Positions 53,498 through 62,720 are shown, counted from the stretch's first letter. The stretch is 64,000 nucleotides of DNA from an uncultured Coriobacteriaceae bacterium (GCA_902801175.1 CADCHF010000007.1:1-64000); one strand, 5' to 3'. The notes: generated from the sequence alone by a model not told the origin. A program made the numbers and translations.

Positions 53498-54316
53498 ATG
53501 ATCGAGAGGCTTACGACGGTCATCGCCGACATCGATGGGACGCTCAATCTTAAGGGACATGCCCTTGGGCCACGGACGATTGCCGCGCTTGAGCGGCTGC
53601 ACAAGATGGGCGTCCTCTTTGGCACGGCGTCTGGGCGTCCGCTCGACCAGCGCACGCTCGACAACGCCAAGCTCTGGGGCCTTTCGTTTCCGTTTGACCT
53701 TGCCATTGGCATGAACGGCGGCGACCTGTGGGACAAGGACCACGAGGGCGTGGAGCACATCATGCTGCTCGAGGCCGAGCATGTGCGCGAGATTCTTGGC
53801 TTTATGTGGCCGCTCGACTGCAACATCATGGTCTACGAGAACGCCTACGACCACGTGCTCACCAAGCAGGTGACCGAGCGCTTTGAGTTCATCGTGGAGC
53901 GGGCACATGCCTATTGGGAGGTCTCCACGCTCGAGGAAATGGGCGCTAAGGACACCGGAAAGATCGAGATTCAATACGAGCCCGAGGCCGAGGAAGAGGT
54001 GCTCGGCGCCATTGCCGCGCACCCGTCACCGCACTGGAGCTCTGTAAAGACCTCGCCGGGCACGGTGGAGTTCATGAAGCCCGGCCTCAACAAGGGCGTT
54101 GCCCTTAGGCGCTATGCCGAACGCAACGCAATCCCCGTGAGCCAGATCATGGCAGTGGGCGACATGGACAACGACATTGCCATGATCGATGCCGCTGGCT
54201 GGGGCGTGTGCATGGCCAACGGCTGTGACGAGGCAAAGGCCGTCGCCGATGCCATCACAGAGTACGGCGTGCTCGAAGACGGCTTTGGCCGCTACTTTGA
54301 GGACCACGTCTTTTAG
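53498..54316 (+). CDS. HAD-family (Cof-type) sugar-phosphate phosphatase
   Basis: A 272-residue Cof-like HAD hydrolase. Motif I VIADIDGTLNLKG with the nucleophile Asp, motif II FGTASGRPL, and motif IV VGDMDNDIAMIDAAG are present; a cap domain of the C2b type lies between. Substrates of the group include sugar phosphates and flavin/pyridoxal phosphates. It is followed 7 bases later by the phosphoesterase gene and both probably form one operon. Confidence 0.88.
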   Translation: MIERLTTVIADIDGTLNLKGHALGPRTIAALERLHKMGVLFGTASGRPLDQRTLDNAKLWGLSFPFDLAIGMNGGDLWDKDHEGVEHIMLLEAEHVREILGFMWPLDCNIMVYENAYDHVLTKQVTERFEFIVERAHAYWEVSTLEEMGAKDTGKIEIQYEPEAEEEVLGAIAAHPSPHWSSVKTSPGTVEFMKPGLNKGVALRRYAERNAIPVSQIMAVGDMDNDIAMIDAAGWGVCMANGCDEAKAVADAITEYGVLEDGFGRYFEDHVF

Positions 54317-54323
54317 GGGCCCC

Positions 54324-54950
54324 ATGCGCTACTTTACGGCGGACCTGCACATAGGCGACAAGACCATCGCACGCTGGCGCGGCTTTGACAGCGTGGACGA
54401 GCACGACGAGCTGCTGCTTTCGCGCTTGCGCGAGCACCTCTGCCAAGACGACGAGCTGTGGCTTTTGGGCGACATCTGCAAGGCAACGGTGGCCTACGCG
54501 CAGCGCGTGCGCGAGGCGATTCCCTGCGAGCGTGTGCACGTGGTGATAGGCAACCACGACACGGGCGCCAAGTTTGTGACCTGTGGAGGATACGCGTCGG
54601 TGGACTATTACGCGCAAGTGGGAAAGGTGCTGCGCGACGGCTACAAGTTTGTGATGAGCCACTATCCCATGCTCGACTGGGACCGTGCCTACAACGGCTC
54701 GTACATGCTGCACGGCCACATTCACAGCACGCCGCTCTCTGTACAACCGGTGGACCTTCCTGCGCCACCCGATCGAGACCGTGGGGGATTTGGCATACGC
54801 GGATACAACGAGCGCAACCGCGAGCTGGGCATTCGCCGCTACGACGTGGGGGTCGACGCCAACGGATATGCGCCCGTCTCGGCTGAGCAGATCGTGAGCT
54901 TCTTTCCCAGCGATAGCGAGTGGATGGCCATGCATGGGCTTTCGGGGTGA
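54324..54950 (+). CDS. Metallophosphoesterase
   Basis: A 208-residue calcineurin-like phosphoesterase. The start at 54324 is preceded by TAGGGGCCCC. Metal ligands appear as YFTADLHIGDK (D-x-H), LWLLGDICKA (GD), VVIGNHDTGA (GNHD), MSHYPMLDW (H) and MLHGHIHST (GHxH), the complete set. Proteins of this size and pattern are often called YvnB-like or phage-type phosphoesterases with unknown substrate. It is co-transcribed with the HAD gene. Confidence 0.88.
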   Translation: MRYFTADLHIGDKTIARWRGFDSVDEHDELLLSRLREHLCQDDELWLLGDICKATVAYAQRVREAIPCERVHVVIGNHDTGAKFVTCGGYASVDYYAQVGKVLRDGYKFVMSHYPMLDWDRAYNGSYMLHGHIHSTPLSVQPVDLPAPPDRDRGGFGIRGYNERNRELGIRRYDVGVDANGYAPVSAEQIVSFFPSDSEWMAMHGLSG

Positions 54951-55020
54951 GTGACTATCCCAGCGATTCAATTTGGACGAAACTGCTGATGGGTGAGGCG
55001 TTCTTGTGAGTCTCCCATGG

Positions 55021-55189
55021 GCCCGCCGGGCACGGACCCCCGCAGACTCAGCCACGGGCCTCAGAGCGTGAGCGGAGCGACACGGCAGCTGCGGAAGCGC
55101 TCGCTAACGCTCGCTTGGGTCCTCGCTTACGCCGTGTCGCTCCGCTCACGGCCCGTGAAATCGTCTGCGGGGGTCCGTGCCCGCCGGGC
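55021..55189. repeat. Large GC-rich palindrome B (about 169 bp)
   Basis: Outer arms of 27 perfectly paired bases (55021-55047 and 55163-55189; left arm starts GCCCGCCGGGCACGG), inner arms of 20 (55067-55086 and 55131-55150; CGTGAGCGGAGCGACACGGC), and a core AAGCGCTCGCTAACGCTCGCTT that pairs again. It lies between the phosphoesterase and glutaredoxin genes. Its nested design resembles palindrome A though the outer arms differ. Confidence 0.85.
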
Positions 55190-55342
55190 CTACGAGGGCC
55201 TAAATCGTACAAATGGGCATGTGCTTCCTCCGACGCGTCGGCTCGTTAAGATCCGCTACGCAGAGCTCGCATGGGGAACTACTTATACTCCTGTTTACAT
55301 GGGATACTGAGGCGCAGGTAAACCTTAGAGAAGGGAAAGGTT

Positions 55343-55585
55343 ATGGCTAAGAGCCTTGAGCTGTATTACTACCCCGAGTGTCCTTATTGCCAGCGCGTTC
55401 TGCGTGCCATCAGAGCCAGTGGCTACGAGGGCATCGTTCTCAAGAACATCCATGCCGACGCAAAGGCTGACGCGACTTTGGTGAGGGTGGGTGGCAAGCA
55501 TCAGGTCCCCTGCTTGTTCATTGATGGCAAGCCCATGTATGAGTCGCTCGACATCATTGACTGGCTCGCCAAGGAGTTTGCATAG
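55343..55585 (+). CDS. Glutaredoxin
   Basis: An 80-residue thiol oxidoreductase with the active site YYPECPYCQRVLRAI (CPYC), the cis-Pro loop KHQVPCLFIDG and a typical closing helix YESLDIIDWLAKEF. It would reduce mixed disulfides or carry out other thioredoxin-fold duties in a cell that may or may not make glutathione. It starts after AGAAGGGAAAGGTT. Alone in its transcription unit. Confidence 0.92.
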   Translation: MAKSLELYYYPECPYCQRVLRAIRASGYEGIVLKNIHADAKADATLVRVGGKHQVPCLFIDGKPMYESLDIIDWLAKEFA

Positions 55586-55964
55586 CTAAAGATGACCTGA
55601 CCTGCTGCAGGGCTTCTGGTTTGCAACGAAGTTCCTGTTAGACGCCCTCGTCTGTGCGCTGGTGAATGTGCGCGGGCGGGGGCGTTGTGCTGTGTTGGCG
55701 GTGGTGAGCGCAGGCGCTCGAAGTGTGGCCTCTTTGCCGCCAGGTCTTTTATAGGGCGGGTCAACGTGATGCAAAACCTTGCATGGCCTAGGTTGCACGG
55801 TTCTTTTGCTTTTCAACAAAACCGCAGTTAGATGGATGTGAAACCGTGCATGCAAGTTGGCTGTGGGCGTGGTGCGTGCTAGCTGCGACGCAAATTGAAA
55901 AAGACCCGCAAGTCGCCGCGTTCCTTCCTTAGCCTTGGTATTGGCAAAGGAGAAAGGAGCAATC
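55586..55964. other. Intergenic, no gene supported
   Basis: About 380 bases between glutaredoxin and the unknown gene. It contains an inverted motif, GGTTGCACGGTTC against GAAACCGTGCATGC (about 55791-55855), flanking an AT-rich tract (TTTTGCTTTTCAACAAAACC). That could be part of the promoter or a hairpin. The base composition is lower in GC than usual for the window. Confidence 0.35.
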
Positions 55965-57068
55965 ATGTCGGGTCAACTTATTGGCATCAAGGCGTTCTTT
56001 TCGTTGCCGGGAGGTGAGGCGACTGGACTTGTTGTCTATGAGGATGAACAGCGGGTCCTGCGTGCAGCGGCGAAGCACACCTCTGGGCCATCGAGGTACT
56101 TTCCTAATGCCGAGACTATTGAGCGTGGTGGGATGGTTGAGTCGTCAGCCCTATCTCTGTTGGAGCGGTCGATACTTGAGGTGTGCGATCATGACTGGCT
56201 CCACCGATATGGGGAGGTTACGTGGTCAGACGCCAGCAAATGGGATGGCCGCTGGAGAGTGAGCCTGCAGTATAGCAACGGAACCATTAGGCGATGGCAG
56301 GGAGTGCGCAGTGCGCCAGGTGATATTGATAAGGTCTACGAGGCGTTCGTCGAATTTGGTATGCCAAGGCTTTATTTAGGGGACTATTGCTCATACGGCT
56401 TGCATATGGAGAGCAAAGCTTCCGGAGACCTGTACCTTAGGCTTTTGGGTTATCTTGCCGACATCTGTCGCGCGGTGGGTGACGAAGCAGGCAAAGGCAG
56501 GGATGACACGGAGCTCGCGCTGCTGGCCAACGACTTCTGTGAGGACATGTGTCAAGCGGCAAAGTGGCCGTTAGACGAAGAGTTTCTTTTAAACACCCTA
56601 AATGCATGGGGAGTGCCCATCAGTTTGGAGGGACTCTGCGAGGCAGATGTGAAAGAAGCCTCGAGGGCTCAAATGTATAGTCTGCTTTGGGCCTTTTCAC
56701 GCACTCCCAATGTCGGCGACTGCGCAGAGAGGCTCGCGGATGCAGGTGCGTTTAACACCTGGCGCGAGCGCATGGTAAGAATCCCTTACGACGAGCGCGA
56801 AGAGAAAAGACGCCTAAACCAAGAGGAGCTTGCTCGTGTCAGCAGCCGTATTGAGGAAGACATTGAGCGTCGTATGGCAACGAGGCGGCCGTTTACTTCC
56901 TATGAAGTCGCTCGGGCCACAGCTTCAACTGCCAGACAGGCGAGTGTCGTCATCAGGCGATTTGTGAGAAGCGGAGCACTGGAAGGCGTCGCTCGCACAA
57001 GCCCTAAACAGTACGTGCTCTCAAGCTCTATAACCAGAAGGCGCGAGGAGCTTCCCCAAGCCTCTTAG
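55965..57068 (+). CDS. Unknown 367-aa protein with C-terminal winged-helix-like region
   Basis: I do not recognise this protein. The start at 55965 follows GGAGAAAGGAGCAATC. It is soluble, with no signal or membrane segment. The N-terminal third contains a strand-rich portion (KWDGRWRVSLQYSNGTIRRW); the middle is helical with several cysteines; the C-terminal about 90 residues look like a DNA-binding winged helix, with RPFTSYEVARATASTARQAS (recognition-like helix) and SGALEGVARTSPKQYVL (wing). Codons include more A/T endings than neighbours (e.g. TTTCTTTTAAACACC), a hint of transfer. Its stop overlaps the convergent HelD stop by 4 bases. Confidence 0.6.
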   Translation: MSGQLIGIKAFFSLPGGEATGLVVYEDEQRVLRAAAKHTSGPSRYFPNAETIERGGMVESSALSLLERSILEVCDHDWLHRYGEVTWSDASKWDGRWRVSLQYSNGTIRRWQGVRSAPGDIDKVYEAFVEFGMPRLYLGDYCSYGLHMESKASGDLYLRLLGYLADICRAVGDEAGKGRDDTELALLANDFCEDMCQAAKWPLDEEFLLNTLNAWGVPISLEGLCEADVKEASRAQMYSLLWAFSRTPNVGDCAERLADAGAFNTWRERMVRIPYDEREEKRRLNQEELARVSSRIEEDIERRMATRRPFTSYEVARATASTARQASVVIRRFVRSGALEGVARTSPKQYVLSSSITRRREELPQAS

Positions 57069-59218
57069 CTGCCGTGTACGGCTTTGGCAACGAGCGGGGA
57101 GAGCGGTCCCTGAGCCACAATGGTGATGCGGTGCATTGCGCGGCTGATGGCGGTGTAGAGTCTCCTTCTCGAGAGCTCGGACGGGGGATACACCTCTTCC
57201 TGGGCATCGGGAATGATGACATGGTCAAACTCCAGGCCTTTTGCCAGCCTGAGGTCCATCACCACGATGCCCGAGGCGGGGAGAGCCTCATCCTTGCGCA
57301 TGAGATGCACCGCGTCGCCTAGCTGGCGCCCCAGCCACTTTGCGCGGCTCTGGTCGGCGGTCACAATGGCGGTGAGCCCCTCCTCGCCAGCGGCATTGCT
57401 GGCAAGCTCGCGCAGCGTATCCAGATAGGCCTCGCGCTCTGGCTGCTCGATGATGGTCGGGGCAACGCCAGGCAGGCGGACCGACGAGAGGTTCATGCGC
57501 TTGTCGTCGCCCATGAGCGAGGCAAAGAGCTCGGTGATTTCGGGTGACGAGCGATAGCTTGTCATGAGCTGGCAGCGCTCCACGCTCCCGTGCGTCTGCT
57601 CAAAGATCTGGGCAATCTGCTCAAAGCTCGCGGTTCCTTCGCGGATGGCCTGGTTCTCGTCGCCAAGCAGCAAGAAGTGCGCGCGAGAGAAGTAGCGTGC
57701 CAGCACCATGAGCTGTATCTGGGTGTAGTCCTGCACCTCGTCAATCATGACGTAGCGGGCGTTGCGCTCGCCATGGCCGCTTACGAGCAGCTTGAGGTAG
57801 AGCCACTCGGCTGCCGTGATGCCCTGGGTGCCCAGCATGCGCATGCCAATGCGGTCGAGCTTGAGCCAGGTGAGACGCTCGATGTCATCATGCGCGCTGC
57901 CATAGCGGCTCTCGAGATAGGTTTGGGCGTACGAAGCAAGCTCGTCCTCCATGACCGAGTTGATGGTCTCGCCAAAGAGCTCCATCTGCTCGTCGAGGTC
58001 GAGCGAGAGCACCTCTTCCTGTACCGCGTCGCTCTTGGCCATCTGCTTGAGGCGCCGGTCAAGGCGGTCGTGAAGGTCGTCGCTCACCAGTGCGGCGAAG
58101 CGGGGTCCCACGCCAAAGCGCTCAAACTTGCGGACTGCCGCAGCCACCTGAGACGGCTTGAGCAACACGGTGTCGCCAATGCGTATCTCGCGCAGGTCAT
58201 CGGGCTCGAGCTCGAGCGATTTGATGCGCTCTTCCAAAAGGAGGAGGTTCTCAAGGCTGCCGTCCGCCCCAGTACCGCGCTCGGAGAGGCCAAGGTGCGC
58301 AAGGAAGCCGCGCCACGTAAAGGTCTGTGGGTTTGACTCGCCAAGGGAGGGAAGGACTGCGTCAATGTAGCGCTCAAAGACGTCGTTGGGACTAAACAGG
58401 TACACCTGCTCGGGCCGAAGCGCCTCGCGCTCACGATAGAAGAGGTAGGCAATGCGCTGCAGCAGGACCGAGGTCTTGCCACTGCCGGCAATGCCGTCAA
58501 CCAGCAGCACGGGTACGTCCTCGTGGCGCACGACCGCGTTCTGCTCGCGCTGGATCGTGGCGGTGATCGCCTGGAGCTTCTCGGAGTGGTGGCGCTTGAG
58601 GGCGCCAAGCAAAAGGGAGTCCTCGATGGCAATGGTGGTGTCAAAGTAAAGGTTGAGCACGTCCTGCGTGATGTCAAACTGGCGCCTGAGCTGCAGGTCT
58701 ACGGTGCGCACGCGTCCGTCGACACTGTAGGAGGTCTTGCCCATCTCCTGGTTGTAGTAGGTCTCGGCAATGGGGCTTCGCCAGTCGACCACGATCGACT
58801 CGTGCTCGTCGTTGGTGATGCCCGTTGCGCCAATGTAGATGTCACGGGCTGGGCTGCCGGGCCTCAGCTGCAGGCGAACCTTGGCAAAGTAGGGCCTCAT
58901 AAGCAGCAGCATGATGCGCCGCAGGCGGTCAACGGCAAAGTCGTGCGTCTGGTTGTACATGTCAATGACGCTGTTGAGCGTCTCGACGGCAGCCAGGCTC
59001 TCCATGGTCTCGTCAGCACCGATGAAGTCGAGGCGAATCTCCTCGCTCATGTCGCGAAGGTCTTGGGCGATGCCCTTGTGGCTCGTCTCAATCTCGTAGG
59101 TAAGCGCGTCACGCATCTCTACGAGCTGGGCATAGGTCTCGCTCAGGTGACGTTGTTCTTCAACAAAGGTCTGGTCCATGGGCCTCACCATCAAACGCGG
59201 GTGAACGTGTTCGCTCAT
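57065..59218 (-). CDS. HelD-like UvrD/REP superfamily helicase
   Basis: A 717-residue superfamily I helicase of the HelD group, which in Gram-positive bacteria binds RNA polymerase and recycles stalled complexes. Motifs: an N-terminal coiled-coil (HLSETYAQLVEMRDALTYEI), Walker A VDGIAGSGKTSVLLQRIAYL (about 245), motif II VMIDEVQDYTQIQL, motif III LLLGDENQAIREG, motif IV-V region QLMTSYRSSPEITELF and motif VI LYTAISRAMHRITIV. A start at 59218 has no strong ribosome site; MDQTFVEEQRHL just inside could be the start. Confidence 0.85.
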   Translation of the reverse strand: MSEHVHPRLMVRPMDQTFVEEQRHLSETYAQLVEMRDALTYEIETSHKGIAQDLRDMSEEIRLDFIGADETMESLAAVETLNSVIDMYNQTHDFAVDRLRRIMLLLMRPYFAKVRLQLRPGSPARDIYIGATGITNDEHESIVVDWRSPIAETYYNQEMGKTSYSVDGRVRTVDLQLRRQFDITQDVLNLYFDTTIAIEDSLLLGALKRHHSEKLQAITATIQREQNAVVRHEDVPVLLVDGIAGSGKTSVLLQRIAYLFYREREALRPEQVYLFSPNDVFERYIDAVLPSLGESNPQTFTWRGFLAHLGLSERGTGADGSLENLLLLEERIKSLELEPDDLREIRIGDTVLLKPSQVAAAVRKFERFGVGPRFAALVSDDLHDRLDRRLKQMAKSDAVQEEVLSLDLDEQMELFGETINSVMEDELASYAQTYLESRYGSAHDDIERLTWLKLDRIGMRMLGTQGITAAEWLYLKLLVSGHGERNARYVMIDEVQDYTQIQLMVLARYFSRAHFLLLGDENQAIREGTASFEQIAQIFEQTHGSVERCQLMTSYRSSPEITELFASLMGDDKRMNLSSVRLPGVAPTIIEQPEREAYLDTLRELASNAAGEEGLTAIVTADQSRAKWLGRQLGDAVHLMRKDEALPASGIVVMDLRLAKGLEFDHVIIPDAQEEVYPPSELSRRRLYTAISRAMHRITIVAQGPLSPLVAKAVHGS

Positions 59219-59367
59219 CCTACAGCATTTGACATATAAACATGGACCAGATGTAGCAGCTTACAATCTGCTTGCCCTTTGCGATATCAGAACGCAATGT
59301 AGGCACGATACAATGACGACAGTCGGCTGGCACAGCAAAACGTGCCTTTAACAGAGGGGACACGCAC

Positions 59368-59655
59368 ATGGATATCAAAGAGACCGCTAACAATCTGGTA
59401 GAGCAGGGCAAGGCCGCGCTCGATGTCAACGGCGACGGCAAGATCGAGGCCACCGAGGTTCTCGATGCTCTTGAGAGCCGTGCCAAGGAGACCGTCGAGG
59501 CGGCCGCTGTGGCAGCAGAAGAGATCAAGGACGGCTTTGACGCCGACGGCGATGGCAAGGTTTCGATGGACGAGGTCAAGTCGGTTGCCGAGGGCATTGC
59601 CGACAAGGCCAAGACCGCTTTCGATGACATTGCCAGCAAGGTGAAGGGCGAGTAG
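59368..59655 (+). CDS. Small EF-hand calcium-binding protein
   Basis: A 95-residue acidic soluble protein with two canonical EF-hand loops: DVNGDGKIEATE (about 19-30) and DADGDGKVSMDE (about 55-66), each with the D-x-D/N-x-D-G-x-I/V-x-x-x-E ligands intact, separated by an Ala/Glu-rich helix. There is no signal peptide. It starts after CAGAGGGGACACGCAC. Calmodulin-like, but the role in this organism is unknown; it could buffer Ca2+ or regulate a partner not encoded here. Confidence 0.85.
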   Translation: MDIKETANNLVEQGKAALDVNGDGKIEATEVLDALESRAKETVEAAAVAAEEIKDGFDADGDGKVSMDEVKSVAEGIADKAKTAFDDIASKVKGE

Positions 59656-60038
59656 CAGCGGGATCTGTTAACGATCTTAATGTCCGAGATTGTGTGGGCC
59701 GTATGGGAGGAGACTTCCGTACGGCCCGCAGCCGTTGCTTGCAACGATGTTTCAGCAGGTAGATGGTTTAATTCCGCAGAAGCACAGCGCTTAAGCAAGC
59801 ATCGCCTGGGTCTTCCGTCCACAGGTCTATCGACCAAGCACCCCTAAGCCTCATGAATCCCTTATATGGCGGCATGAATGCGCAGAATCAATGCTAGATT
59901 TGCCTTTGGCGGCAATATGTGGGACGTTTGCCGTACGATAGTGCGTGCCTGGCGAAATGCACTTGATTTTTAGCTTTGCAAATATCAGACGACTTTGGGC
60001 CCCTCAGCCAGACGGGACTTGAGAATACGGAGAACGTC
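59656..60038. other. Intergenic with hairpin
   Basis: About 380 bases. A hairpin GGGCCGTA/TACGGCCC with an imperfect inner helix lies at 59696-59727, a probable end of the EF-hand transcript although no T-run follows. The remainder should hold the transketolase promoter. An in-frame extension of transketolase back to 59976 has no ribosome site. Confidence 0.45.
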
Positions 60039-60848
60039 ATGCGAAGTGACATGAAGGACATCACCAAGCGGATGCGCGCCGACATCGTTGAGATGCTCGC
60101 GGCGGCAGGTTCTGGGCATCCGGGCGGATCGCTGTCCGCATGCGACATCATTGCAGTCCTCTATTTTGACAAGATGAACATTGACCCCAAGAACGTCGAG
60201 GATCCCGACCGCGACCGCTTTGTGCTCGCCAAGGGTCATGCGGCTCCCGCTCTTTATGCCGCCCTCGCCGAGAAGGGCTTCTTTGCGCGCGAGGACCTCA
60301 AGACGCTGCGCAAGAGCTACTCGCACTTGCAGGGTCACCCCAACATGAACACCACCCCTGGCGTCGAGATGTCCACCGGCTCCCTTGGCCAGGGCCTTTC
60401 AGTTGCAAACGGCATGGCTCTTGCCGGCCGTCTCGACAACCGCGACTACTACGTGTACTGCCTCATGGGCGACGGCGAGATCGAGGAGGGCCAGGTCTGG
60501 GAGGCTGCCATGAGTGCAAGCCACTACGGGCTCGACCATGTGATTGCCTTTGTCGACCATAACCACCTGCAGATCGATGGCAACAACGACCAGGTCATGA
60601 CCGTTAACCCCATCGACGAGAAGTTCCGCGCCTTTGGTTGGGACGTCCTCACCATTGACGGCCACGACCTCGACGCTATTTCGGACGCCATCGACGCGGC
60701 CAAGGCAACCAAGGGCAAGCCCACGGTCATCATCGCCGAGACCGTTAAGGGCAAGGGTGTCTCCTTCATGGAGAACCAGGTTGGCTGGCACGGCGTGGCG
60801 CCTACGGCCGAGCAGGCCAAGCAGGCAGTCGCAGAGATTCTGGGCTAG
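60039..60848 (+). CDS. Transketolase, N-terminal subunit
   Basis: A 269-residue protein equal to the thiamine-diphosphate-binding half of transketolase. The start at 60039 follows ACGGAGAACGTC. Landmarks: AAGSGHPGGSLSACDIIAVL, VLAKGHAAPALYAALAEKGF, TGSLGQGLSVANGMALA and the ThDP motif GDGEIEEGQVWEAAMSAS (GDG...). With the next gene it forms a two-polypeptide transketolase, the arrangement usual in archaea and many anaerobes, and shuffles two-carbon units in the pentose phosphate pathway. Confidence 0.93.
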   Translation: MRSDMKDITKRMRADIVEMLAAAGSGHPGGSLSACDIIAVLYFDKMNIDPKNVEDPDRDRFVLAKGHAAPALYAALAEKGFFAREDLKTLRKSYSHLQGHPNMNTTPGVEMSTGSLGQGLSVANGMALAGRLDNRDYYVYCLMGDGEIEEGQVWEAAMSASHYGLDHVIAFVDHNHLQIDGNNDQVMTVNPIDEKFRAFGWDVLTIDGHDLDAISDAIDAAKATKGKPTVIIAETVKGKGVSFMENQVGWHGVAPTAEQAKQAVAEILG

Positions 60849-60896
60849 CTCGCCCGTGCCACTCTTTGCATCCACTCTCTCACTCAAGGAGCACTC

Positions 60897-61817
60897 ATGA
60901 ACTCTGCAACCCGTGAAGCTTTTGGCGAGGCCCTCGCTGAGCTGGGCGAAATCAATCCCGATATCGTCTCGCTCGACGCCGACCTCTCCTGCACCACCAA
61001 GTCGGCTACCTTTGCCAAGAAGTTCCCCGATCGCTTCTTTAACATGGGCATCGCCGAGGCCGACCTTATGGCCACCGCCGCTGGCCTTGCCACCTGCAAC
61101 AAGATTCCCTTCGCCTCTACTTTCTCGGTCTTTGCCACCTGCCGTGCGCTCGACCAGATTCGCAACTCCATCTGCTACCCGCACCTCAATGTCAAGGTTG
61201 TGGGCACCCATGCAGGCCCGAGCTGTGGCGAGGACGGCGGCTCGCATCAGGCCGTTGAGGACATCGCAATCATGCGCACGCTGCCCAACATGGTCGTTGT
61301 GGTTCCCGCCGATGACGTAGAGGCCAAGAAGGCCGTCTACTCTGCAGCTCAGTACATTGGCCCCATGTACCTGCGTTTTGCCCGTCTCGCGTCGCCCACC
61401 GTCCACGACGAGAGCTACGAGTTTGACCTCTTCCACGGCGAGGTCATGCGTGAGGGTTCCGACGTTGCCATCATTGCCTGCGGCATGATGGTGCCCCGCG
61501 CGCTCGAGGCCGCCGAGCGCCTGGCAGCCGAGGGCATCAACGCCCGCGTGGTCAACATGCACACGATCAAGCCCATCGACGAGGAGCTCGTGCTTGACTG
61601 CGCCCGTACCTGCGGCAAGATTGTCACCATTGAGGAAGCCACCATCATTGGCGGCCTCGGCAGCGCCGTGTGCGAGGTCGTGAGCGAGCAGTGCCCCGTT
61701 CCGGTCAAGCGCATTGGCATGCCCGACATCTTTGGCAAGTCTGGCGCTGGTGCCGAGCTGCTTGACGAGTTTGGCCTCAATGCCGACCATATCATCGAGG
61801 CGGTCAAGTCGTTCTAA
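60897..61817 (+). CDS. Transketolase, C-terminal subunit
   Basis: A 306-residue protein equal to the pyrimidine-binding and C-terminal domains of transketolase. The ThDP-activating glutamate region is FNMGIAEADLMATAAGLAT, and AGPSCGEDGGSHQAVEDIAI the conserved His/Gly segment. It starts 48 bases after the N-subunit behind CAAGGAGCACTC, so both are in one operon, closed by a strong terminator. The split is natural, not a frameshift: both parts have their own ribosome sites and complete domains. Confidence 0.93.
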   Translation: MNSATREAFGEALAELGEINPDIVSLDADLSCTTKSATFAKKFPDRFFNMGIAEADLMATAAGLATCNKIPFASTFSVFATCRALDQIRNSICYPHLNVKVVGTHAGPSCGEDGGSHQAVEDIAIMRTLPNMVVVVPADDVEAKKAVYSAAQYIGPMYLRFARLASPTVHDESYEFDLFHGEVMREGSDVAIIACGMMVPRALEAAERLAAEGINARVVNMHTIKPIDEELVLDCARTCGKIVTIEEATIIGGLGSAVCEVVSEQCPVPVKRIGMPDIFGKSGAGAELLDEFGLNADHIIEAVKSF

Positions 61818-61846
61818 GGCCAAGGAGCCTTATAGAGAAGCGTTAA

Positions 61847-61887
61847 CGCCCCACTCCCTATCTCATTAGGGAGTGGGGCGTTTTTTT
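61847..61887 (+). terminator. Terminator of the transketolase operon
   Basis: CGCCCCACTCCCTA/TAGGGAGTGGGGCG, 14 pairs, 6-base loop, followed by TTTTTTT. It can also serve EngB poorly from the other side. Confidence 0.95.
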
Positions 61888-61928
61888 GGTTCTGAATGAC
61901 ATCGCAGGGGCCCGCAGATAGCGCACCT

Positions 61929-62513
61929 CTACAGGCAGGCGTCCTCGATGCGCCGCTTGAGCTCGTCGATGCCCTGGCCAGTCTGAGCAGAGGTAACAAT
62001 CAGCTGGTCACGGCTCAAGCCAAACTGTTTGGCCAGGCGCGAGCGCTGCTGTTCTTGCTTGTTTTTGCTGAGTTTGTCGGCCTTGGTGAGCGCGACGATA
62101 AAGGGCAGCTCGCTATCGCGCAGGAAGTCGAGCATCTGCACGTCGAGCTTCTGCGCATCGTGGCGAATGTCCACCAGGGCTACGACCAAGTTAAAGCTGC
62201 GCTCCTGCGCAAAGTAGTCGGAAATGAGGTTTGCCCAGCGCTTCTGCTCGGCCTTAGAGACCTTTGCAAATCCATATCCAGGCAGGTCAACCAGATAGAT
62301 GCCGTCGACCTCAAAGAAGTTGACGTTGGCTGTGCGACCCGGCGTGCTCGAGACCTTGGCAAGTGCCTTGCGGCCGACCAGCTTGTTGAGCAGCGAGGAC
62401 TTTCCTACGTTTGACCTGCCGGCAAAGGAGACCTCGGGAAGCTCTGGCTCGGGGATGTCTGCGGCGCGGCCGTAAGATGCCTCAAAGCGCGCTTGATCAT
62501 ATTTGAGTGCCAT
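61929..62513 (-). CDS. engB: Ribosome biogenesis GTPase EngB (YihA/YsxC)
   Basis: A 194-residue GTPase needed for 50S ribosome assembly and cell division. The start at 62513 follows CAGGAGAGGCA. G-motifs: G1 GRSNVGKSSLL, G2 STPGRTANVNFF, G3 DLPGYGFAKVS, G4 ALTKADKLSK and G5 VTSAQTGQGID. Size and motifs match the family exactly. Monocistronic here. Confidence 0.95.
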   Translation of the reverse strand: MALKYDQARFEASYGRAADIPEPELPEVSFAGRSNVGKSSLLNKLVGRKALAKVSSTPGRTANVNFFEVDGIYLVDLPGYGFAKVSKAEQKRWANLISDYFAQERSFNLVVALVDIRHDAQKLDVQMLDFLRDSELPFIVALTKADKLSKNKQEQQRSRLAKQFGLSRDQLIVTSAQTGQGIDELKRRIEDACL

Positions 62514-62628
62514 TGCCTCTCCTGTTTCTACCAATGCTGGTACGTCGTCTTTTCTGCATGGTTAACTGCACCATTGTACCGAGAGCGCGACATTTGGGTA
62601 AGTTGGCACAGCCTCTTACCACAACGCT

Positions 62629-62667
62629 TCAGGGGGCGACCCATGCTGTGGCTGGGTTGCCCCCTGA
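62629..62667. other. Intergenic hairpin
   Basis: TCAGGGGGC/GCCCCCTGA with an inner GACCCA/TGGGTT helix. It lies between EngB (upstream side) and the end of the following minus-strand gene; a weak terminator for that gene is possible, though no T-run is present. Confidence 0.5.
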
Positions 62668-62720
62668 TTTGCAAACCTTGATGCGCTCTCCCTTATGACC
62701 TCTTGGTGTGTCTTGCGTCT

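Noticed and set aside
60039..61817. Split transketolase considered as a frameshifted gene
   Set aside because: Each half has its own start, ribosome site and complete domains with a 48-base gap; two-subunit transketolase is a normal arrangement.
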